A stretch of DNA of 28,535 nucleotides from Prasinococcaceae sp. CCMP 1430 (Eukaryota > Prasinodermophyta > Palmophyllophyceae > Prasinococcales > Prasinococcaceae): the NCBI GenBank assembly GCA_013416795.1, contig RQSC01000005.1, positions 65,764 through 94,298 of the forward strand, read 5' to 3'. Below, in pieces: positions 18,322 through 26,455 of the stretch. The position numbers were made by a program, and so were the translations under genes. Positions within the stretch are counted from its first letter, which is position 1; every line of letters begins with the position of its first letter. The notes under the pieces were generated by a model. It was not told where the DNA came from, made no database searches, and was given only the letters and a program-made list of their open reading frames with translations.

Positions 18322-18943
18322 GGCTGCTGCACCCCGCGGCTGGGGCGCGCGAGCGCCGGGGCGGGCGTACGTGCGAGAGGAGGGGCGCGCGCGGGGGGCG
18401 GGCGTCGTCAGGGGCTTCGCCGCGGATGCGCCCGCGCCGGTCACGAAGGATGAGGTCCTCGAGTGCCAGAGGGAATGGGCGGACGCGATCAAGGCCATCA
18501 GCAGGGCGTACCTCGACGGGGGCGACTTCGTGGGCGTCGCGGGCGAGGCCGCCCGCCTGCTCTACGGCTACGGCAGGTGTGACGTGCTCTTCAAGCCCAC
18601 CAAGGCCGCGGAGGTCGCCTTCCGCCCCGAGCTGGCAGGCGCCGTGTCGTACTTCGTCGGCGCGAGGAACGTCGAGGAGGGGGGCGTCGCCGAGGACGGC
18701 GGCTTCGCCATCAACTGCGGCAAGGGCTGGCGCGACGTGGTGTTCACCAACCACAGGATCGACTGCGCCGCGGACACCGCCGTCGCCATGGGCTCGTACG
18801 CCTTCACGTGCGCCGCCACCGGCGAGCGGACCGAGGCGCACTACACCTTCGGCTACAGGCGCAACGACGACGGCAGGGTGCGCATCTTCCTGCACCACTC
18901 CTCCGTGCCGTACTCCCCGGCGCCCGCGCGCGCGCCCGCGTGA
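18320..18943 (+). CDS. NTF2/SnoaL-like domain protein with organelle-type leader
   Basis: A 207-residue single-exon frame from ATG 18320 to TGA 18943. Residues 1-45 are rich in Arg, Ala and Gly and look like a transit or mitochondrial leader. The rest is a compact fold whose pattern I know from diatom and haptophyte proteins: CQREWADAIKAISRAYLDGGD, an LYGYG helix end, VLFKPTKAAEVAFRP, AVSYFVG, EDGGFAINCGKGW, a strand with TAVAMGSYAF, and a C-terminal RIFLHHSSVPY. The cone-shaped NTF2-like fold binds small ligands in many enzymes. Family members have been labelled phosphoribosyl-AMP cyclohydrolase in databases, which I would not trust here; the biochemical role is unknown. A GGGA repeat starts within the stop codon. 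Its ATG overlaps that of the divergent MFS gene. Confidence 0.78.
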   Translation: MAAAPRGWGARAPGRAYVREEGRARGAGVVRGFAADAPAPVTKDEVLECQREWADAIKAISRAYLDGGDFVGVAGEAARLLYGYGRCDVLFKPTKAAEVAFRPELAGAVSYFVGARNVEEGGVAEDGGFAINCGKGWRDVVFTNHRIDCAADTAVAMGSYAFTCAATGERTEAHYTFGYRRNDDGRVRIFLHHSSVPYSPAPARAPA

Positions 18944-18966
18944 GGGAGGGAGGGAGGGAGGGAGGG
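18943..18966 (+). repeat. AGGG tetranucleotide repeat at the stop codon
   Basis: Six AGGG-type units begin with the A of the TGA stop of the NTF2-like gene. Slippage here would alter only the 3' untranslated part unless it reached the stop codon. Confidence 0.85.
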
Positions 18967-19274
18967 AAGCGCCCGCCGGCACCCCGAGGGGGGCATCGAG
19001 CGCGCCAACGACGCCGATGTGCGCCCAGACGCGGCGGGCGGGGTTGACGGCGTCACACACACCCATGCCCCCACGCACACACACACACAACGGCGGGGGC
19101 GGCCGCCAGCGCCGCGGCGGGCGCTGAGGACTTTGGGTTCAGAATATTTAAGGTTAATATTATATAGGGTTAAAAAGGCGATGATAGGCATGTGAGTTCC
19201 ATTCCTGGATGAATTTACCCACGGGAGAGACTGGAAAGAATATGCTCACAGCTCGCGCAGATTCGCACACGCAC

Positions 19275-19327
<53 letters not shown>

Positions 19328-19534
19328 CACACGCACACACACGCTCACACACGCACGCAGCGGGGCCACGCCTGAGGGCGGACGCAAGGGTGGTGTCACA
19401 CGAGCGCGCGTACACGCGCGCGCGCGCACGTGCCTGCAGCCGCACGCGTGCACGAGCGCGCGCGTGTGAGCGCTCGCACGTCTGTGTGTGTGTGCGCGCG
19501 TGTGCGTGTGTGTGACGCCGCGTCGCGCTCTGCG
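18944..19534. promoter_or_regulatory. Spacer upstream of the dehydrogenase, repeat-rich
   Basis: About 590 bp between two rightward genes. It holds the GGGA repeat, a short CA run at 19077-19089, an unusually AT-rich island at 19138-19175 with TATATAGGGTTA, then the large TG repeat, and mixed CG/CA/GT stretches right up to the dehydrogenase ATG. The AT-rich island, with its telomere-like TAGGGTTA at 19165-19172, is the likeliest core promoter element. Confidence 0.5.
19277..19326 (+). repeat. (TG)25 microsatellite
   Basis: Fifty bases of perfect TG repeat, flanked on both sides by CA-rich sequence (CGCACACGCACAC on the left, ACACACGCACACACACG on the right). The arms can fold back on the repeat, so the region may extrude a hairpin as well as adopt Z-DNA. 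It ends about 210 bp before the dehydrogenase start. Confidence 0.95.
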
Positions 19535-20185
19535 ATGGCGTCCCTCGTGGGTCGGCTGGCGGGTCGCGTGGCGCTCGTCACCGGCGGCGGCGCGGGCATC
19601 GGCGCCGCGGCGTGCCGCCTGTTCGCGCGCGAGGGCGCGAAGGTGCTGGTGGCCGACGTCGACGGCGAGAAGGCGGCGCTCGTGGCCGCGGAGCTCGAGG
19701 TGTGTGCGCGAGCGCACGTGCGCACGCGAACACACACACACACACACACACACTCGCTCACACACACAGACCAGTGCACGCTCACACGCACACGCGTGCT
19801 CAGATGCGCGCGAACACGCATTCTCACACACGCGCCTCTACACGCACACACACGCACACACACACGCACACGCACACGTCCGTGTATGCATAGGCTGTTC
19901 ATGGCGCTGGCGTTGCGCTCGGCTTCGCCGCGGACGTGTCGAAGGACGCCGATGCCGAGGCGATGGTGGCAGCCGCCGAGCGGCGCTTCGGGTCGCTCTC
20001 GGTGCTCTTCAACAACGCGGGGGTGATGCTGGGGAACGACTCTGACGCCGTGAACACCCCCGAGAAAACCATCGACGAGACGCTCGCGGTGAACGTGAAA
20101 GGTGTGTGCGCACGGCGCGCGCTCGCGTGCGCGTGTGCACGTGTATATGTGTGTGAGTGTGTGGTGTGTGACATGCGTGCGCGCG

Positions 20186-20245
<60 letters not shown>

Positions 20246-20846
20246 CACCACACACACCACACACACACACACACACCACACGCACACGCACGCGCACGCG
20301 CACGCGCACGCTGCTGCCACGAAGGGGTGTTGAACGGTTGTAAGTACGGCGTGCCCGCCCTGCGTCGCGCGGGCGGCGGCAGCGTGGTCAACACGGCGAG
20401 CTTCGTGGCGAGCGTGGGCGCGGCGACGCCGCAGGTGGCGTACACCGCCTCGAAGGGCGCCGTGCTGGCGCTCACGCGCGAGCTCGCCGTCGTGCACGCG
20501 CGCGAGAACATACGCGTCAACGCGCTCTGCCCGGGGCCGCTGAGGACGGAGCTGCTCATGAGCCACCTCGACACCGAAGCCAAGCGGAGGTGTGTGTGTG
20601 TGTTGTTTGTGTGTGTGTGTGTGAGAGAGTGTGTGTGTGTGTTGTGTGTACGCGCACGAGCGTGTGTGTGTGTCTGTGCACGCATGTCGGTATGTGTGCG
20701 CGCGCGCATGCGCAGGTCCGTCGGCCGGCTCACTCTCGTTGCGCGAGCGCTTGCGCGCGCACACGCACACGCGCAGGAGGCGCCTCGTGCACGTGCCCAT
20801 GGCGCGCTTCGGCGAGGCCGCGGGTGCTGACGGCGGCTGGAAGTGA
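19535..20846 (+). CDS. Short-chain dehydrogenase/reductase (SDR)
   Basis: Four exons, 19535-19699, 19894-20101, 20325-20589 and 20777-20846, give 235 residues. The introns (194, 223 and 187 bp) all start GTGTGTG and carry dinucleotide repeats; the joins restore NVK-GVLNG and give a single SDR. The cofactor loop TGGGAGIG and VADVD at the end of strand 2 suggest NAD(H) preference; NNAG, the catalytic Ser in NTASFVAS, and YTASK (Tyr and Lys) are all kept. CPGPLRTELL follows. After the VPMARFGE segment a classical SDR should have about 40 more residues before the terminal V-DGG; here the protein reads EAAGADGGWK and stops. The last strand and helix region therefore looks deleted, or an extra exon has been missed. 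Substrate unknown. Confidence 0.85.
19725..19884 (+). repeat. CA-rich microsatellite in intron 1 of the dehydrogenase
   Basis: Interrupted CA repeats fill most of intron 1 (19700-19893), including a clean run from about 19731 to 19752 and another cluster at about 19843-19879. The intron opens GTGTGTGCG. Confidence 0.85.
20187..20238 (+). repeat. (AC)26 microsatellite in intron 2 of the dehydrogenase
   Basis: Fifty-two bases of perfect AC repeat, followed by interrupted CA blocks to about 20310. The 5' part of the same intron (20102-20170) is GT-rich, so the transcript could fold the GT side against the AC side. Confidence 0.95.
20590..20665 (+). repeat. GT microsatellite beginning at the intron 3 splice donor
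   Basis: An interrupted GT repeat begins exactly at the donor dinucleotide of intron 3, so every GT in the run is a potential alternative donor. Interruptions are TTGTTT and GAGAGA. Confidence 0.9.
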
Positions 20847-21036
20847 GCGGCACTACCAAACCTTCCGAGCCTGGTCCATGTGACAACCCGGTGCAATTGC
20901 AATCGGTAAGACTCCATCTGTTTAATTTCTTGCCAGTATGACCCCCGCGCCTGCCCACGTCCACCCTGCTTGCACGTGGCCCAATCGACTGTACAGTAGA
21001 CTACAGTGTGTATTTTACATCAACAATTGTACGCAT

Positions 21037-24000
21037 TCAGTCGAAGCCGGCGATGGGCGAGCCGCGGCCCTCCTGAGCGCCCGCGGTGGAGGGTGCCTGC
21101 CTCTCCAATCGTCGCAAGGCGTTCTCGCATGTGCGCATGACTACTCGGCTGACCACGAGCCATGTGACCGCCGCCATGACCAGCAGCCAGCTGCCTGGCT
21201 CGAGCATGGAGCGAACGTCGAAGCACGTGTCTACGCCTTTGACCTCTTCATCCAGGTACTCCTTGACGATCGCATCGATGGCATCGCAGCGCCCACCAAT
21301 CATGAAGCGGGAGAACTGCTCAATCTGGAGCACCGAGGCGATGACGGTCACCACGAACACGTCGAGAGCCGCCCAGCTGTTGAGCACCTCGGCTGCGTAG
21401 AATAGCCGCCGCTGCGAGAGCTCGGTGAGCTTGGCGAGCCAGAGGAAGCTCAGCAAAATGAGGTGCGCGAATACGACCACCACCACAAACAGGAGGAACA
21501 TTGCTTGCAAGGCGCGCACTTCAATGCCGTTTGGGGTAGTGCTCGTAGTCGAGATGTCGCGCGCGAGTGACACGGCCGAGAAGCCGCGCGAGGCGTCCGG
21601 GTCGAGCAGCCAGCCGCTGAGGCCCTCGAATTCGAAGCGGAACGTCTCCGAAAATACGCCGACCGCAACCTGGGCAGCACACGTGATCAGCACGACAAGG
21701 ACGAGAGCGCCCCACCTTTTGTGTACACTGCTGCACAGCCGCGAGCGTCCGTTGCTGGCGCCGACGACCGCCTCGGGCACACTCCCGTCCTTGCCAGTGT
21801 CCTCCCGACTTACCCCCATAGCCTGGCGGTGCAAAGCCAGCATCAGATGCCCCGCGAGCAGAGACGATACCGTCGCGCCCATGAAGGTGAACATGCCCGC
21901 CTGCGGCACGACCACGACGTCGATGGCGTCGAAGCTCGAGGGTGGAATCGTTGATTCGTCCGGCGTCTGCAAGTGCAAGCGAAAGGCCACCATGAAGAGG
22001 CACATCATGAACGAATCGATGAGCGACCACTTCCCCAGTGCATCGAGCGCCATGAGCAAGCGCTCGCGGCTCAACGCGGACATGTAGCACGGCGGCGTGA
22101 GCCAGCAGAAGAGCATGAGTAGCAGCTTGCAGTACGGCCACCCGCCGCTGAAGAACGCCACTATGGCAGCGAGCGCGTACACCCTGGCATGAATCATGTC
22201 ACGCACTGAGTTGACCAGCGAAAACTGGAAGAGCGGCGGCAGGCGCACCAACTGTGGCGCACCAGTGCCACCAGAGTACTCCACACGCAGCTCAACCGAC
22301 GCGCCAGAGCTCAAAATCCCCGCCAGAAACAACAATATGGTGCCAATCACCATCAAGACCATGCTCCACGCTGTCGTGCGTGCCACCTGAGGGTGCCACA
22401 TGAGTGCCGCGCGCGACTTTGCGCCTGTGCTACCGTGACGCCCTTCGGCGTCACCATCGTCGCAGCCATCCGTGAGCTGGAGCAGTGCCTCGTGTGCATC
22501 CAGCAGGCGAGCGTCTGTGTGCGCGTCCTCGCCGCGCCCGCGCGCGATCCATCTGCTGCATTTGCGTGCGGTGCCGCGTACGGCTGAGCTCACCGTAAGT
22601 AGCGCACACAGCAGGTAGCACGCCGTTGCGAGCGAAAGAAAAATAGGCAAGGTCACGCTCTTGGGCACGAGAGTCGAATCGTAGCCACGGTAGCACGTCT
22701 TGCCCGCGGTCATGTTGGTCACAGCAGAGTGCAGCCGCCCGGCAATAGCCGCACGCGCTGGGCCGCCCACGGCACCCGCGACAAGCGTCGTCAAGGCGCC
22801 GCCGTAGTCATCGAGCAACATGCTCACCACTGTGTCGATGGTTGCATCCAGCGAGGCCTCGAGCGGCCCGCCCGACAGCGGCGTGATCTTCAGCTTCGAA
22901 ACTTTGACGTTCGCGTCGAGCTCGAGGATTTCGACGCCCGTCAGGGCCTCGCCAATGCACCCGGGGTCAGAGAACTCGTTGAGCGTGAGATCCCGCACAA
23001 CCGCCGAGTCGACGTCCAGGAAAATGTCGGCGCCAATCATGACCGGCGCGAGCGCAGCACGCACGACCACGCGCTCCGTGAGCACACTGCCGTGCACCGT
23101 GGCGTTGGTCGGAGTCACGGCGATCAGTGCGTCTGCCTCGAAGGTGAGCCTGCTCAGCCACACGGACGCGTGGATCACGCCTGGCGCACCCGCCACGGGC
23201 CCGTCGATGCTCTTGACACTATCGAGCCCACCTATTGTCGCGGAGGTGGCATTAAACGCCACAGTGCCTAGGCCAGGAAGAACCCACGCGCCGCCGATGG
23301 CCTGCGGGGGCAGCTCAAGCGCGCCCGTGTCGTTCGTCGCGAGCCGCGCGATCTCGTTGATGCCCCAGTGCGGGTCAGCATCCAGCACGCCGCGCACGAA
23401 GTACGCAGCCGCTTTAATGAGCGTGTTTGTGGTCCAGTCGACAGCGCCCGCTTTGACCGGCGGTGTGGGTTGCGGTTGGACGGGTTTCAAAAGGGGGGAG
23501 AGCTCGGCGTCGGAGGATGCAATTAGCGCGGTCAGGTTGTTCGAAACAGCCTCGGTGAGCGCCGTGCACAACGCGCCGTCGACGACGCTCTCCAGGACGC
23601 CTCGGAGCGGCCCTTGAAGCTCTTCCAGCACCCACTCCAGCATTGACGCGCCCGTGAGGGAAATATTGGTGGCGTGGACACGCGCATTGCACTCCGCCAC
23701 ATGAGCCACGCGTGGCAGCGCGGCGCCGGCATGCCTGTCGGACGAGAGTGAGAGGGTCACGTCGACTGCGCTGTCCTCTAGCATGCCCCGCAGTTTGCCA
23801 CTGCCCTGCGCTGTCCTCTTGAGAGGCACGAACACGTAACTCCAGTTGCCCTCACACCGGAGCGACACGCCCGTGGCCGCGAGCGCCACCTCTTCGCGCG
23901 CCGGCCTCCGAGGCGTCAGACCGCCGAGCACTGCGCCACCGCACGTGAGCGCGTCAAACGACACGTTGAAGTCGGCGACTGTGAATGACTGCGGCGGCAC

Positions 24001-24195
24001 GCTCAACTTCAGGCCGGCGAGCCACTCAGCCAGCCACTCGCTCGCCCCATGGGGCTCTGGCGCCGCTGGGGTGCCCAGTGCTGTGCTGGCAGCTGCCACC
24101 TCAGCAGTCGCCACTTTGTCGGCGGTAGCGAGGAGCGCAACAGAGAGCAACAGCGCGGCCGCAGCCGCGGTCGGGCGCAGCTGTGCCTGCGCCAT
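21037..24195 (-). CDS. BPI/TULIP-like ectodomain fused to a duplicated PqiA-like membrane module
   Basis: A 1052-residue, intron-free protein from ATG 24195 to TGA 21037. Residues about 8-25 form a hydrophobic signal segment. Residues about 50-500 are extracytoplasmic, with many N-glycosylation sequons (NVS, NWS, NIS, NLT, NAT), and resemble the lipid-binding BPI/LBP fold: Cys169 and Cys210 bracket NISLTGASMLEWVLEEL in the way BPI's disulfide brackets its helix. The rest is membrane-bound, helices at about 514-536, 607-629, 671-702, 724-742, 766-786, 830-846, 895-918, 944-960 and 1002-1020. WPYCKLLLMLFCW, LDALGKWSLIDSFM and PQAGMFTF match bacterial PqiA; NSWAALDVFVVTVIASVLQI is a second, weaker copy. 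PqiA works with MCE proteins in lipid transfer between bacterial membranes. I infer a role in membrane lipid handling. The PqiA call is good, the BPI call fair. Confidence 0.75.
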   Translation of the reverse strand: MAQAQLRPTAAAAALLLSVALLATADKVATAEVAAASTALGTPAAPEPHGASEWLAEWLAGLKLSVPPQSFTVADFNVSFDALTCGGAVLGGLTPRRPAREEVALAATGVSLRCEGNWSYVFVPLKRTAQGSGKLRGMLEDSAVDVTLSLSSDRHAGAALPRVAHVAECNARVHATNISLTGASMLEWVLEELQGPLRGVLESVVDGALCTALTEAVSNNLTALIASSDAELSPLLKPVQPQPTPPVKAGAVDWTTNTLIKAAAYFVRGVLDADPHWGINEIARLATNDTGALELPPQAIGGAWVLPGLGTVAFNATSATIGGLDSVKSIDGPVAGAPGVIHASVWLSRLTFEADALIAVTPTNATVHGSVLTERVVVRAALAPVMIGADIFLDVDSAVVRDLTLNEFSDPGCIGEALTGVEILELDANVKVSKLKITPLSGGPLEASLDATIDTVVSMLLDDYGGALTTLVAGAVGGPARAAIAGRLHSAVTNMTAGKTCYRGYDSTLVPKSVTLPIFLSLATACYLLCALLTVSSAVRGTARKCSRWIARGRGEDAHTDARLLDAHEALLQLTDGCDDGDAEGRHGSTGAKSRAALMWHPQVARTTAWSMVLMVIGTILLFLAGILSSGASVELRVEYSGGTGAPQLVRLPPLFQFSLVNSVRDMIHARVYALAAIVAFFSGGWPYCKLLLMLFCWLTPPCYMSALSRERLLMALDALGKWSLIDSFMMCLFMVAFRLHLQTPDESTIPPSSFDAIDVVVVPQAGMFTFMGATVSSLLAGHLMLALHRQAMGVSREDTGKDGSVPEAVVGASNGRSRLCSSVHKRWGALVLVVLITCAAQVAVGVFSETFRFEFEGLSGWLLDPDASRGFSAVSLARDISTTSTTPNGIEVRALQAMFLLFVVVVVFAHLILLSFLWLAKLTELSQRRLFYAAEVLNSWAALDVFVVTVIASVLQIEQFSRFMIGGRCDAIDAIVKEYLDEEVKGVDTCFDVRSMLEPGSWLLVMAAVTWLVVSRVVMRTCENALRRLERQAPSTAGAQEGRGSPIAGFD

Positions 24196-24695
24196 TGGCG
24201 CACCCCCCTCGCACCCAGAGAACGTGCGCGAGAGGCGCAGCGCTCGCAAGCGCACGCGCGCCCTCAGGTGTGGGTGTCGGGACGTTCGGGCGCACGAGCT
24301 TGGTTGGTCTCAAATCCACTGTGCGCACGTTGCCCACGCGCGTGCGCGCGTGCGCGCGGGGAAAGGGGGGGGGGCTCGTCGCTTACGCCCGCCCGCCCCC
24401 CCACCCGCAAGATAGCGCGAGTGTCCCTCCCCACCCCCCTCTGCACGCCCACCCGCTCGCCGCGCCGCACCCGCGCGGCGCGCGCGGTGTGGTGGCAACT
24501 TCCTCGCGGCCGGCCGTTCGCAGCTGAAGCGGTGCGACGCCTTTTTTTTTCCCCTCCCCTCCCCCCGCTGTGGAAGAAAGCCACGCAAAGCTCGCCTGAC
24601 CTTCCTCCCCGCGCGGAGGTGAATATTTTTTTAATGGCGGTCTGTCTGCACTGGGCGTGCTCACTGTGGCTGGGGGCGGCGCGCGCGGAGAATGC
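24196..24695. promoter_or_regulatory. Spacer between two leftward genes
   Basis: 500 bp between the fumarase stop and the BPI/PqiA start. It should hold the 3' end of fumarase and the promoter of the next gene. A nine-T run (24541-24549), a C-rich block and a short AT-rich island (24619-24634) are visible. No telobox and no gene are seen. Confidence 0.45.
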
Positions 24696-26455
24696 CTACG
24701 CCTTGGTGGGGCCGACCATGTCAGCGGGGACGATCCACTTGTCAAACTCCTCAGAGCTGACCTTGCCGAGCGCCACGGCCGCCTCCTTGAGCGTGGTGCC
24801 CTCCTTGTGCGCCTTCTTCGCGGCAGCGGCCGCGTTGTCGTAGCCGATGTGGGGGTTGAGCGCGGTCACCAGCATGAGGCTTTCGTTGAGGAGTTGCGCG
24901 ATGCGGTCCTCGTTGGCGACGATGCCCACCACGCAGTTGCGCTCGAAGGATTCGGCGGCATCAGCGATAATGCGCATCGAGTGCAGAACGCCGTTGGCCA
25001 TCATTGGCTTGAAGACGTTGAGCTGCAAAGAGGGTCGAGGCGCGGGGTGTCCACGAGGGCGCAGCGCGAGTCAGCGCTGGGCTTGGCACTGCGCGCGCCG
25101 AGGCCATCGGCGCTGGCACACGCGCGGCGCACGCCGTCGCACCTCAAAGTGACCATTGGAGCCGCCGATGGAGACGGCGGTATGGTTGCCAATGACCTGC
25201 GCGCAGACCATTGTGAGAGCCTCGCACTGCGTGGGGTTGACCTTGCCCGGCATAATGGAGCTGCCCGGCTCGTTCTCGGGAAGGGAGAGCTCACCGAGGC
25301 CACAGCGCGGGCCGCTGGCGAGGAAGCGAATGTCGTTGGCGACCTTCATGAGCGAGCATGCCACCACGTTGAGGGCGCCGCTCATCTCGACCATCGCATC
25401 GTGCGCGGCCATCGCCTCGAACTTGTTGCGCGCGGTCACAAACGGGAGCCCCGTGGCGGCGGCCACGTTCTCGGCGACCTTCTCGGCGAAGCCCTCCTTG
25501 GTGTTGAGACCCGTGCCGACGGCCGTGCCGCCCTGCGCGAGCTCGAGCACCGCGGGCAGCGCGGCGCGGACGCGCGCTGCGCCGTTGGCCACCTGCGCGG
25601 CATACCCGCCGAACTCCTGGCCAAGCGTCAGCGGCACAGCATCCTGGGTGTGCGTGCGGCCAATCTTGACGATGTGGTCGAACTCCTCCGCCTTCTTGGC
25701 GAGCGCCGCGCTGAGCGAGTCGAGCGCGGGCGCCACGCGCTGCGCGGCCTCGGTGGCGGCCGCGATGTGCATCACGCTCGGAAAGGTGTCGTTCGAGCTC
25801 TGGCCTCGGTTGACGTGGTCGTTGGGGTGAACGAGGGTCTTGTCGCCGAGCTCGCCGCCCAGAATCTCGCACGCGCGGTTGGCGATGACCTCGTTTGAGT
25901 TCATGTTCGACTGCGTGCCTGAGCCTGTCTGCCACACGACGAGCGGGAAATGGTCGTCGAGCTCGCCGGCAGCGACCTCGCCGGCGGCCTGCACGATCGC
26001 GCTGCCAACCTTGGCGTCCAGGCCGTGGTCCATGTTGGCCTGTGCGGTGGCGCGCTGTCGGTGCGCGGGAAGTGGGGAAGCGCCACGCCGCGGGGCGAAA
26101 AGGTCCGCGGCCAGTGCCGCGATTGGGCGCGTGCGTCAGTTGCTGCTCCTGCTGCGGCGGCTGCGGCGGCTGCGGCTGCGGCGGGCAGGCGTGTGCTCCA
26201 GCGCAACCCCAATCGCACCTTGAGCACGCCGAACGCGCGAACGATCGGCAGCGGCATGCGGTCGCGCGGCCCGCCGATCTTGAAGTTCTGTAGCGAGCGC
26301 TGCGTCTGCGCGCCCCAGTAGCGGTCCGCGGGCACCTCCAACGGCCCGAAGGTATCCGCCTCGACGCGCACCGCCTGCGAGGCCGCTGCTGCCGCCGAGT
26401 AGGCACGGCCTCGCGCCGCCACCGCAGCAGCGCGCGCCGCCGCGCGCGCGAGCAT
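24696..26455 (-). CDS. FUM1: Fumarate hydratase, class II, mitochondrial
   Basis: Three exons, 26455-26219, 26039-25143 and 25022-24696, give 486 residues. The introns (179 and 120 bp) have donors GTGCGA and CAG acceptors, all phase 0; the joins read [11 protein letters not shown] and GHFE-LNVFKPM, exactly as in the family. The enzyme interconverts fumarate and L-malate in the citric acid cycle. The first 20 residues ([20 protein letters not shown]) form a classical Arg/Ala mitochondrial presequence. Landmarks are [14 protein letters not shown], the substrate-site [32 protein letters not shown], and the signature [10 protein letters not shown]. The C-terminal exon with [12 protein letters not shown] and a short lyase tail completes it. 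Length is normal and no catalytic residue is missing. The symbol follows common eukaryotic usage. Confidence 0.97.

Noticed and set aside
19396-20964. Long - strand frames rich in Val, Cys and His-Thr across the dehydrogenase
   Set aside because: They translate the GT/CA microsatellites and run antisense to a gene with an intact SDR motif set.
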